From positions 4,216,001 through 4,280,000 of the forward strand of contig CBDBBY010000001.1 in NCBI GenBank assembly GCA_965203215.1: a stretch of DNA of 64,000 bases, in the 5' to 3' direction. Of the stretch, positions 1-7,453 are shown piece by piece. A program made the translations under genes and the position numbers. The DNA comes from CBDBBY01 sp965203215 (GTDB taxonomy: Bacteria > Pseudomonadota > Alphaproteobacteria > Rhodobacterales > Rhodobacteraceae). Position 1 is the first letter of the stretch. The number at the start of each line of letters is the position of its first letter. Under the pieces are notes generated by a model. It did no database searches, was not told where the DNA came from, and was given only the letters and a program-made list of their open reading frames with translations.

Positions 1-1
1 C

Positions 2-670
2 GACCCTATCGGTCCCGACAACCCCTATGGCAACGCGTTCTACGCCGAAAGCCGGGTCTTCAAGACAGAGAAGGAGGCGCAGCGCATCCACGATTTCCGC
101 TCGGTGCGCACCTGGAGCATTCAGAACCGGAATTCGAAAAACCGCATGGGCGCCAATGTGGGATACCGCATTCAGCCGATGGAAGTCGTGCTGCCGTTCT
201 TTCAGGAGGGCTCGTCGGTCTCGCGGCGGGCCGCCTATCTGAAAAACCACCTCTGGGTAACGCCTTACAACGAAAATGAGCGCTACCCGGCGGGAAAATA
301 TGTCAACCAGTCCGACGGGCATGACGGGCTGCCCAAATGGACCGAGGCGGACCGCAATATCGAAGATGAAGACATCGTGGTCTGGTACGTCTTCGGACAT
401 CACCATGTGCCGCGCTTGGAAGATTGGCCGATGATGCCGACGGCCAAGCTGGGCTTCATGCTGAAACCGTCGAATTTCTTCGACATCGCGCCTTGTCTCG
501 ACGTGCCGCCATCGACCCGCAAAGCCTGTTGCGCCGAAGAGGCGGAAGACGGCGATCCCTACATGCCGCAGCGTCAGACCCGCAAGCTGCGCCGGACGGT
601 CCGGTTCGAGCACCTGAAGGCCGAGGCCGAAAGCCGGCTGGAGGAGGCCCGCGCGGCCAAGTCGAAATGA
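2..670 (+). CDS. Copper amine oxidase, C-terminal part (5' end outside window)
   Basis: This is the end of a copper/topaquinone primary-amine oxidase, which oxidatively deaminates primary amines to aldehydes with release of ammonia and peroxide. The frame is open from base 2. The segment VWYVFGHHHVPRLEDWPMMP matches the region around the third copper-ligand histidine of the family, followed by the usual loop with an NFFD motif. The topaquinone tyrosine and the HxH copper pair lie upstream and cannot be checked. The last ~40 residues are charged and helical. The stop overlaps the next start in an ATGA, so the two genes are translationally coupled. Family assignment is firm; the substrate is unknown. 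Confidence 0.86.
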   Translation, partial: DPIGPDNPYGNAFYAESRVFKTEKEAQRIHDFRSVRTWSIQNRNSKNRMGANVGYRIQPMEVVLPFFQEGSSVSRRAAYLKNHLWVTPYNENERYPAGKYVNQSDGHDGLPKWTEADRNIEDEDIVVWYVFGHHHVPRLEDWPMMPTAKLGFMLKPSNFFDIAPCLDVPPSTRKACCAEEAEDGDPYMPQRQTRKLRRTVRFEHLKAEAESRLEEARAAKSK

Positions 671-1215
671 AAGGCCACATTCTGACCTATCGCGGCGCAT
701 CTCCCCGCATCGCCGACGATGTGTTCGTGGCGCCCGGAGCCGCCATCATCGGCGACGTCGAGATCGGGCCGGGCTCGTCCGTCTGGTTCGGCGCGGTGGT
801 CCGGGGGGATTACGGCCCGATTTGCATCGGGTCCAACGTGTCGGTTCAGGACAACGCGGTTGTCCATGTCTTTCACGCGCCGGACGTGCAATGCCCGACC
901 GTCATCGGCGACGACGTGACGATAGGCCATGGGGCGGTGGTCGAAGGCTGCACCATCGGGGCGGGCACGGTGATCGGCATGAACGCGGTCGTGCTGCCCC
1001 GGGCGTCCGTCGGCGAGCGATGCATGGTCGGAGCGGGCGCCATGGTGCCGCAGGGCAAATCGTTTGAGGACGGCAGCCTGATCGCGGGCGTTCCGGCCGA
1101 GCGGAAACGGGAAATGACCGAGAACGTGCTGCGGTGGAACCGGTTCGCGACCGAAGAATATGCCCGGCTTTCGCAGGAATACCGCGCGGAACTCGGACAG
1201 AGGGAGAAGGCGTGA
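667..1215 (+). CDS. Gamma-carbonic-anhydrase-like hexapeptide protein
   Basis: A 182-residue left-handed beta-helix protein of the gamma-carbonic-anhydrase/PaaY type. Hexapeptide repeats run through residues ~15-140 (IGDVEIGPGSSVWFGAVVRG, IGDDVTIGHGAVVEG, IGAGTVIGMNAVV). Family zinc ligands would be His residues in the AVVHVFHAP and TIGHGA segments, which are present. A C-terminal helix follows. Members associated with CoA catabolism such as PaaY hydrolyse non-productive CoA thioesters; the neighbouring CoA ligase and thiolase make that role plausible, but it is inference. The ATG overlaps the upstream stop by 4 nt, and the stop lies 2 nt before the next ATG. Confidence 0.85.
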   Translation: MKGHILTYRGASPRIADDVFVAPGAAIIGDVEIGPGSSVWFGAVVRGDYGPICIGSNVSVQDNAVVHVFHAPDVQCPTVIGDDVTIGHGAVVEGCTIGAGTVIGMNAVVLPRASVGERCMVGAGAMVPQGKSFEDGSLIAGVPAERKREMTENVLRWNRFATEEYARLSQEYRAELGQREKA

Positions 1216-1217
1216 GC

Positions 1218-2546
1218 ATGGACAAGCAGACCCTCGATCCTATTGAAACCGCGAGCGGCGATGAAATCCGCGCTTTGCAGGACGCCAAGCTGACCGCGCA
1301 GATGGCCTATCTGAAAGAAAGCGCGCCGTTCTACGCGGAGAAATTCAGGCAGGCGGGCGCAGATTTCGAAGATATCCGTTCGGTGGACGATCTGGCGCGA
1401 TTGCCCTTCACCACCAAGCAGGAACTGCGCGACAGCCAGACGAACCATCCGCCCTTCGGCAATCACGTCGCGGCGCGTCGCAACGATATCGTCCGGGTCC
1501 ACGCCTCTTCAGGCACCACCGGCACGCCCTCCTATATCCCGGTGACCGCGCAGGATTCGCAGAACTGGCGGCGCGCGGTGCAACGGGCGTTCTGGTGTCA
1601 GGGGCTGCGGCCCAGCTCAACCTTCGCGATGGGCTTCGGCATCGGCTTTTTCGTCGGCGGCATTCCTCTGGCTCAGGGGGTCGAGGACATTGGCGCGACC
1701 TTTCTGCCGATCGGAACGGGTGCGACCGACAGGCTGTTGGATTCAATCCCGCGCATGGGCGCGGATGTGCTGGCCTGCACGCCTTCCTACGCGATTTTCC
1801 TAGCCGAGGCGGCAAAAACCAAGTTTGGCGTCGATGTCAAAGACCTTGGGGTGAAACGCCTGATGGTCGGGGCCGAACCGGGCGGCGGCGTGCCCGAGAT
1901 CCGCCGCCAGATCGAAGAAGCATGGGGCGCCACGGTGACCGAAGCGGTCGGCAATGCCGATGTCATCCCGCTGCACAGCGCGGAAAGCGATTTGCAGGAC
2001 GGCAATCACTTCCTCGTCCCCGACATGCTGATCATGGAGATCATCGATCCGGCCACAGGCGCGGTTCTGTCGCCGGACCGGCCCGAACTGGAAGGCGAGA
2101 TGGTTTTCACCCATATCGCGCGGGACGCCGTGCCGCTGGTGCGGTTCCGCAGCCATGACCGGGTGCAGATCAAAACCACCCCCTGCGAAAACGGCCGCAC
2201 CGGTCCGCGCATTCGCGTTGTGGGTCGGACCGACGATCTGATGATCGTGCGCGGGGTCAATGTCTGGCCGGCGGCGATCAAGGACGTCATCACCGCCATG
2301 CGCCCCCATGCGACGGGCGCCATGCGCATCAGGCTGCCGCATCCGGGTCCGATGGTCGATCCGCCGGTTCATATCGAGGTCGAACACGGAGAAGGCGCGG
2401 AGGATCTGCCCGGTCTGGCCAAGACACTGGAAAAGACCTTGCGGGAAAAGCTGATCTTCACCTCTCGGGTCGAACTGGTGCCGCCGGGCGCAATCCCCCG
2501 GTCGGAAATGAAAACCAAGCTGATCCATATCGACGGCGAAGGGTGA
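1218..2546 (+). CDS. Phenylacetate-CoA ligase-like AMP-forming ligase
   Basis: A 442-residue adenylate-forming enzyme of the PaaK type, expected to activate an aryl or related carboxylic acid as acyl-AMP and then acyl-CoA. The P-loop is seen as ASSGTTGTPSYIPVT (~residue 100), the conserved EPGGG and a VGRTDDLMIVRGVNVWP hinge segment (~345) follow, and the C-terminal domain with a terminal Lys-rich segment is complete. PaaK is usually ~430 residues, so length fits. ATG 1218 is used; an in-frame GTG at 1212 is an alternative. It sits in a tight operon: 2 nt from the upstream stop and 3 nt before the thiolase. The amine oxidase upstream could supply the aldehyde that becomes the acid substrate. 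Confidence 0.86.
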   Translation: MDKQTLDPIETASGDEIRALQDAKLTAQMAYLKESAPFYAEKFRQAGADFEDIRSVDDLARLPFTTKQELRDSQTNHPPFGNHVAARRNDIVRVHASSGTTGTPSYIPVTAQDSQNWRRAVQRAFWCQGLRPSSTFAMGFGIGFFVGGIPLAQGVEDIGATFLPIGTGATDRLLDSIPRMGADVLACTPSYAIFLAEAAKTKFGVDVKDLGVKRLMVGAEPGGGVPEIRRQIEEAWGATVTEAVGNADVIPLHSAESDLQDGNHFLVPDMLIMEIIDPATGAVLSPDRPELEGEMVFTHIARDAVPLVRFRSHDRVQIKTTPCENGRTGPRIRVVGRTDDLMIVRGVNVWPAAIKDVITAMRPHATGAMRIRLPHPGPMVDPPVHIEVEHGEGAEDLPGLAKTLEKTLREKLIFTSRVELVPPGAIPRSEMKTKLIHIDGEG

Positions 2547-2549
2547 TCC

Positions 2550-3749
2550 ATGCGGTTTGAGAATGTCTTCATCCCTTACGGCCGCTACTGGTCCACGCCA
2601 TTCGTCAAATGGCAGGGAGCGTTCGCAACCGAACATTCGCTGAAATTCGCCGCGCGGTCGGCCCGGCGCATGCTGGATGAAAACGACATCGCGCCGGAAC
2701 GGCTCGACCGGCTGCATTACGGTCTGACGGTGCCGCAGCAGCAGAGCTTTTTCGGAGCGCCCTGGGTCGCGGCCATGATCGGCAATGACCGGATCACCGG
2801 CCCGACGATTTCACAGGCCTGCGCCACATCTGCCCGCGTCGTCGCCAGCGCCGCCAGCGAGGTCGAGGTGGGTCAGGCGCGGCTTGCGCTGGCCGCGGCG
2901 GGGGATCGCACCTCGAATGGACCGGTGCTGTATCATCCGGATCCTCTTGCGACAGGCGGGACGGGCCGCAGCGAGGTGTGGGTGCTGGATAACTTCAACA
3001 AGGACCCCTACGCCCGCTGCGCGATGGTGCAGACTGCGGAAAACGTCGCCGCGGCCTGCGGAGCGACAAAGGCCGAACAGGATGCGCTGGTACTGCGCCG
3101 TTACGGACAATACCAGGCAGCGGTGGCGGAGGACCGCGCGTTTCAGCGCCGTTACATGCAGTCCGACATCGAAATCCGTGACGGGCGCGGCCGAAAGGTG
3201 CTGCACTTCGTGTCCGAAGATCAGGGCGTGACCCAATCGACGGCCGACGGGCTGGCGCGGCTTGGCCCCGTCATGGACGGAGGCACCGTCAGCTTTGGCG
3301 CGCAGACCCACCCGGCGGACGGGAATGCCGGCGCTTTGCTGGCCAGCAAGGCGACGCTGGCAGAGATCAACCCGGATGGCCCGGAGGTTCGGCTGCTGTC
3401 CTACGGCGAGGCGCGCGCGGAAAAAGCCCATATGGGCATCGCGCCAGTGCCTGCGGCGCAACGGGCGCTCCGTTCCGCTGACCTGAGCATCAATCAGATT
3501 GACGCTGTCAAGACGCATAATCCCTTTGCGGTCAACGACCTGTATTTCGCGCGCGAAACGGGTTTCGCCGCCGAGCGGATGAACAACTTCGGCAGTTCGT
3601 TGATTTTCGGACACCCGCAAGGGCCGACGGGTCTGCGATCTCTGATCGAATTGATCGAAGAGCTTGAGATCGCCGGGGGCGGCTATGGCCTGTTCACCGG
3701 CTGCGCTGCAGGCGACACCGGAGCAGCTTTGGTCGTGAAAGTGGGGTGA
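2550..3749 (+). CDS. Thiolase-family acyltransferase
   Basis: A 399-residue thiolase-fold protein. The nucleophile cysteine lies in SQACATSARV (~residue 92) and the C-terminal proton-shuttle cysteine in FTGCAAGDTGA near the end. The glycine-rich FGHPQGPTGLR loop corresponds to the GHPxGxTG motif, so the His-Cys pair is intact. Such enzymes cleave beta-ketoacyl-CoA with CoA or run the reverse condensation. It follows the CoA ligase by 3 nt in the same operon, so it probably handles a downstream CoA intermediate. The N-terminal 60 residues diverge from classical FadA, suggesting a non-fatty-acid thiolase. Function is assigned at family level only. Confidence 0.82.
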   Translation: MRFENVFIPYGRYWSTPFVKWQGAFATEHSLKFAARSARRMLDENDIAPERLDRLHYGLTVPQQQSFFGAPWVAAMIGNDRITGPTISQACATSARVVASAASEVEVGQARLALAAAGDRTSNGPVLYHPDPLATGGTGRSEVWVLDNFNKDPYARCAMVQTAENVAAACGATKAEQDALVLRRYGQYQAAVAEDRAFQRRYMQSDIEIRDGRGRKVLHFVSEDQGVTQSTADGLARLGPVMDGGTVSFGAQTHPADGNAGALLASKATLAEINPDGPEVRLLSYGEARAEKAHMGIAPVPAAQRALRSADLSINQIDAVKTHNPFAVNDLYFARETGFAAERMNNFGSSLIFGHPQGPTGLRSLIELIEELEIAGGGYGLFTGCAAGDTGAALVVKVG

Positions 3750-3881
3750 GCGATGATGGAATGATGAGACGCCGCCCTGATGCCTGCCCGACTTCAGCGA
3801 CAAAAAGGCAGGCGATAGACCGAAACAGAGGTACGAAGAAACTACATGAGAACAGCAACAAGCAAAGATGGGAGAAAAACC

Positions 3882-4832
3882 ATGAACATGACCAAAGCGA
3901 TTATGGCGGGGGTTGCGGCCCTGATTGGAATAGCCGGCATGGTGCCCGGCGGCGCGTGGGCCGAATACCCCGAAAGACCGGTCTCTTTCATTGTGCCGTT
4001 TCCGCCGGGGGATGTGGAAGACGTCCTGACCCGGCTGATCGCCCAGAAATTTCAGGACAAGACAGGAGTATCGGCAGCGGTTGTAAACAAGCCTGGCGGA
4101 GGCGGCGGGCCGTTCCCGGGTGCGGTGGATGTGGCCGGAGGACCTGCGGACGGGACGATGATCGGATCGTTTGTGCTGGATGTGCCGGTGATCGGCCCGG
4201 ATATCGGCATCCCGGAACTGTCGCCCAACCCGTTTGAACCGATCGGCATATTTTTGACCTTTCCGTTCGTGATCGCGGCGCTCGATTCGCAGCCCTATCA
4301 GACCTTAGATGAACTGGCCGCTCACGCGAAGGACAATTTTGTTTCGCTTGGTCATTTCGGGAACTACCTGCTGCCCACTCAGATCACCTTTGCCGCCGCT
4401 GTCGAAATGGGTTTTGAATGGGACACGGAAGCGGCCTTCGACGCGCTTGACTGCAACACTCTGGCCTCGGGCGATGTGGATGTGATCAATACCAACATCA
4501 TCACGATCCTGCCATGTATCGATGATGTGAACATCTTGGCGGCCGTTACCGAAGACAGGCTTCCCATCGTTCCGGATGCGCCCACCGTATCCGAGTTTGT
4601 GCCGGACCTTGGCTTGGGGCTGTGGAATGGCCTTTTCGTCAAGGTGGGAACACCGCAGGAAGTCAAGGATGTGGTCGCAGCCATTGCGATCGAGGCACTC
4701 GAATCCGACGAGGCCAAGCAGGTCGCCAAGGACACCGGGGCCGTCATCTACTGGAAAGGCGCTGACGAAGCCGCCGCTCAGATCGAAAGTGACATTGCCA
4801 CCAGCGCGCGTATCAACGAATTGCTGGAGTAA
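3882..4832 (+). CDS. TctC-family tripartite tricarboxylate transporter binding protein
   Basis: A 316-residue periplasmic solute-binding protein of the TctC/BUG family. The start has GGGAGA upstream and gives a classical Sec signal peptide (hydrophobic core, then GGAWA before the mature EYPERPVSFIVPFPPG). That mature start, a strand followed by a PFPPGG-like loop, is a hallmark of the family. These proteins deliver carboxylates or other small organics to TctA/TctB membrane partners. No TctA or TctB gene follows; a strong hairpin lies directly after the stop, so it is an orphan receptor. The preceding catabolic operon hints that its ligand is the substrate of that pathway. The upstream in-frame ATG at 3846 lacks a ribosome site. 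Confidence 0.84.
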   Translation: MNMTKAIMAGVAALIGIAGMVPGGAWAEYPERPVSFIVPFPPGDVEDVLTRLIAQKFQDKTGVSAAVVNKPGGGGGPFPGAVDVAGGPADGTMIGSFVLDVPVIGPDIGIPELSPNPFEPIGIFLTFPFVIAALDSQPYQTLDELAAHAKDNFVSLGHFGNYLLPTQITFAAAVEMGFEWDTEAAFDALDCNTLASGDVDVINTNIITILPCIDDVNILAAVTEDRLPIVPDAPTVSEFVPDLGLGLWNGLFVKVGTPQEVKDVVAAIAIEALESDEAKQVAKDTGAVIYWKGADEAAAQIESDIATSARINELLE

Positions 4833-4838
4833 CGACGC

Positions 4839-4870
4839 GCGCCACGCGCCTGTCATCAGGTGCGTGGCGC
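4839..4870. terminator. 14-bp stem-loop after the binding-protein gene
   Basis: A nearly perfect inverted repeat: a left arm starting GCGCCACGC and a right arm ending GCGTGGCGC form 14 pairs (one G-T) around a TCAT loop. It starts 6 nt after the stop codon. There is no clear T run on either side, so it may be a transcript-stabilising hairpin rather than a standard rho-independent terminator. Confidence 0.6.
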
Positions 4871-5290
4871 CATCGCCCGGCCATTGCGCATCGGCCAGCC
4901 GGCAAGACGCCTGCCAAAGCTGCGATTCCATTCCACGACCTGCGGAATGATCTCGCAGATTTCAACACGACTGCCCGGAGCGATCGCGTCGGGGGTTGCC
5001 CGCGGAGTGAACCACATGCCGAGACCGCCGGTCGTCATGCGCGCGGCCCGTGTGCCGAGCTTGCGCCCGACGGTCCTGCCAAGCTTTGAACTGGTGTTGA
5101 GTCTGGATATCAGTTCCCGACCGTTTAAGCGGATGACTTGCAGCTGCCCGCGCTGCCGAAGCGCGACGCGGTCGCCGGAATCAAGATTCGCCTCGTCCAT
5201 TGCTTTCCGCAGCCCGGTTTCCGGACCCAGCATCAGGGAGGGTTTTGCGCGGTCGATTCCGGGATTTGCGCGCTTCTGCCCAAGCCGCGC
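4856..5290 (-). pseudogene. Degenerate LysR-type effector-binding domain
   Basis: On the minus strand a frame reads LGPETGLRKAMDEANLDSG and then GGLGMWFTPRATPDAIAPG followed by RVEI. These resemble two consecutive landmarks of LysR substrate-binding domains: the TGLR...D....G helix and the GLGI.LPR.....I..G.LVE segment. No helix-turn-helix N-terminus can be read in frame, and upstream the reading runs into the antisense of the AbiEii toxin. I interpret it as the remnant of a regulator once divergent or adjacent to the TctC-type gene. The assignment is tentative and rests on pattern similarity only. Confidence 0.38.
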
Positions 5291-5445
5291 CGCAATCCGT
5301 CGCGGCGGCTGAACGACCTTCCGGCATTGCGCATGCATAATTCTGCAGTTGCAGCGCATATTCTGATTGCCAATCGCCTCCGTTTCGCTCGAACAATGAA
5401 TCCTTGCAAGTGAACGCCCGCACGGGCGCATTTGCCTGCCTATCG

Positions 5446-6363
5446 CTACTTGCTGAACAGCTCTTCCAACAGGCTTCTTTGCATTGCGTGCTTGTCGGGA
5501 TTGTTGTTCTTCAGTTTCTCCAGATTGATCAACTTCCATCGCACGGCGGGCAGAGCCGCAGCCTGCGGGCGGTTGATCGCATCGAAATCAGGCTCGCCGT
5601 CATGCAGGCTCCGCAAGAACCGTTTGGTGTTTTCATCAAAGCGGGATTGGATGTCCGCGATAAGTCGCGCGCGGGTTTTCAAAAGATCCTCGCAACTCAC
5701 GGGAATATAGGCCATGGCTTCGAATTCCTCTGAAAACAGATGGCCGATGTCCAACGGGTTCGGGTTCAACAGCTCATGCGGCGGGCGGCCCGAACTTGCG
5801 ACATAGATCAAAAACGTGTGGAAAAGTTCATCCGTCAAACCTTCATTCTCGTAAAGGAGTTTGACATCATAAAGATCGCGCGGGTGCTGGCGGTCCAAGG
5901 CCGCGTTCAGCTTGCCCCCGAAAAGATCTTCGAAGGAGACTGTCAGTATCTCTGCCAACCCGAATTTTGCCTCAACGACTTTCGAGATTCGGCGCATTGC
6001 AGTATCGTGGACAACACCGCGTGCGGTGGGTGAAACCTCGATCTTTATCGCAATATCGTTCATAAAGACACTAAAGCGAGTGGCGTTGCCGCCGCCTTTG
6101 TTCAGTAGGGTCTTTGCGTCCAGAATGCCGTCTTCGACCGCGCTCGAAATACGATCCAACGCATCATTAATTTCGGCGAGGCTTTCGTTTCGGCCTTTGA
6201 TCGGCAGATATGCAAGGTCGATATCCACCGAAAGGCGGGGAAAATTGCGAAAAAACAGGTTGATTGCCGTTCCGCCTTTGAGCGCGAATACATTTTCCAT
6301 CGCGACGAACGGCAGCGTCTGCACGACTAGTGCGACCTGAGCTTCATAATCTTCACGCTGCAT
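5446..6363 (-). CDS. abiEii: AbiEii/AbiGii-type nucleotidyltransferase toxin
   Basis: A 305-residue DUF1814-type nucleotidyltransferase, the toxin half of AbiE systems, which can act in phage abortive infection and blocks growth by modifying tRNA in characterised relatives. Motif I is seen as LKGGTAINLFFRNFPRLSVD followed by IDLAY, with the two catalytic acidic residues. A KIEV strand and the DLFGGKLNAALDRQHPRDLY segment with its D..D are also family landmarks. The true start is the ATG at 6363, 11 nt inside the antitoxin frame; a longer open frame upstream lies inside the antitoxin gene. The gene appears intact. Confidence 0.88.
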   Translation of the reverse strand: MQREDYEAQVALVVQTLPFVAMENVFALKGGTAINLFFRNFPRLSVDIDLAYLPIKGRNESLAEINDALDRISSAVEDGILDAKTLLNKGGGNATRFSVFMNDIAIKIEVSPTARGVVHDTAMRRISKVVEAKFGLAEILTVSFEDLFGGKLNAALDRQHPRDLYDVKLLYENEGLTDELFHTFLIYVASSGRPPHELLNPNPLDIGHLFSEEFEAMAYIPVSCEDLLKTRARLIADIQSRFDENTKRFLRSLHDGEPDFDAINRPQAAALPAVRWKLINLEKLKNNNPDKHAMQRSLLEELFSK

Positions 6364-7174
6364 AGTCAGCCTCAATCGTTGCGAATTCCTCCGGCACCAT
6401 GATGCGGTAGCGAGGGTGCATTTTTCCGCCTTTGTGCAATGCTCGGTCGCCATGGCCCAAGTCGAATTCCTTCGGATCAAGATACTTGCGCCAAGGGTGA
6501 TCGTGTCGGTCGGCGAATGCGAAGAACAATCGCCTAACCTTGATTTTTTTGCAGCTGTGCAGCAGCACAGATAGCAACTCCGGGCGTAGCGTCATCAGGC
6601 TCTGGAACGCCATATCGAGCATGTGAAAGCTCTCACGATGAGGCAGCCCATCCATGGTTTCCATTACCGCCCGTTCCAGTGTGGACATCTTGAGTTGCCA
6701 GTCCCAAGGCAGCATGTCCGATGGATCGACGTCGTCATTTTTGAGCCCGAGCGAGGGATCGGAAAACAGGGAGACATTGTGCATTTTGATCGTCGCGTCC
6801 AGCGGCAATCTGTGAAGCCAGTTCGGCATAGTCTTGCCGTAAACTGAGACGGGTGGATGGCCGCCCAAGTAAAGGTAGTGGGAGTAGCCCTGCAAATTCA
6901 GCGCCGTCATGCCGCCAACATGGACGTCGTAATTCATGATATGTTGGGCGGAAAGAATGCAAGTCTTCCAGTCGATCTTGTTCGTTGTCGAGGCGTTCGA
7001 CACCGGGCGGCGAAACACGCCGCGACTGACGCGCTCAAGCCAGCCGCGCTTGACATAGTCGCGCAAGGACTCGTAAGCCACTCCCCTTGCGGTAAGCCAC
7101 GCAGCATCAACCAGAAACCCGGCAGGCACCGTGTTGAGGATCATCTTCAAGTTTTGCATTCTTTTAGCACCCAT
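6353..7174 (-). CDS. abiEi: AbiEi-type antitoxin with winged helix
   Basis: A 273-residue antitoxin of type IV AbiE modules. The N-terminal ~60 residues form a winged-helix domain (ARGVAYESLRDYVKRGWLER followed by VSRGVFRRP). The remainder is the AbiEi C-terminal domain, with HVGGMTALNLQGYSHYL. In characterised AbiE systems this protein represses its own promoter and counteracts the toxin without direct binding. It precedes the toxin and overlaps it by 11 nt. An alternative start is the ATG at 7159. The upstream ~80 nt is AT-rich compared with the neighbourhood and holds a short palindrome that could be the self-operator. Confidence 0.86.
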   Translation of the reverse strand: MGAKRMQNLKMILNTVPAGFLVDAAWLTARGVAYESLRDYVKRGWLERVSRGVFRRPVSNASTTNKIDWKTCILSAQHIMNYDVHVGGMTALNLQGYSHYLYLGGHPPVSVYGKTMPNWLHRLPLDATIKMHNVSLFSDPSLGLKNDDVDPSDMLPWDWQLKMSTLERAVMETMDGLPHRESFHMLDMAFQSLMTLRPELLSVLLHSCKKIKVRRLFFAFADRHDHPWRKYLDPKEFDLGHGDRALHKGGKMHPRYRIMVPEEFATIEADYAA

Positions 7175-7179
7175 GACGC

Positions 7180-7193
7180 TTATACTAATACAA
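7180..7193. promoter_or_regulatory. Possible AbiEi operator palindrome
   Basis: An imperfect palindrome TTATACTAATACAA lies 6 nt upstream of the antitoxin start, in an AT-rich stretch that also contains a TATAAG -10-like hexamer on the minus strand. AbiEi proteins are known to bind inverted repeats at their own promoters. The site is weak and short. Confidence 0.25.
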
Positions 7194-7453
7194 ATTCAAA
7201 GCGCATGCAACAGCAATCTTCACAGTATCCGCATTTTCTGCATTGAAAACGCTGCAAATGGAAAAAAATTAAAGAATTCTGCAAAACCGGAACTAAGACG
7301 CAGAGTCAATGCAGGCGCGGCTTGCGCTCATGCTCAGTATTGGCTTGGTGCTGCCGCATTCAATTGCTCAAACGCGACGGGCAGCAGCCCGACGACTTTT
7401 CGGATCCGCACGAAAAGTGCCGATCCCTGAACGGAGATCGGCAAACGATGCGA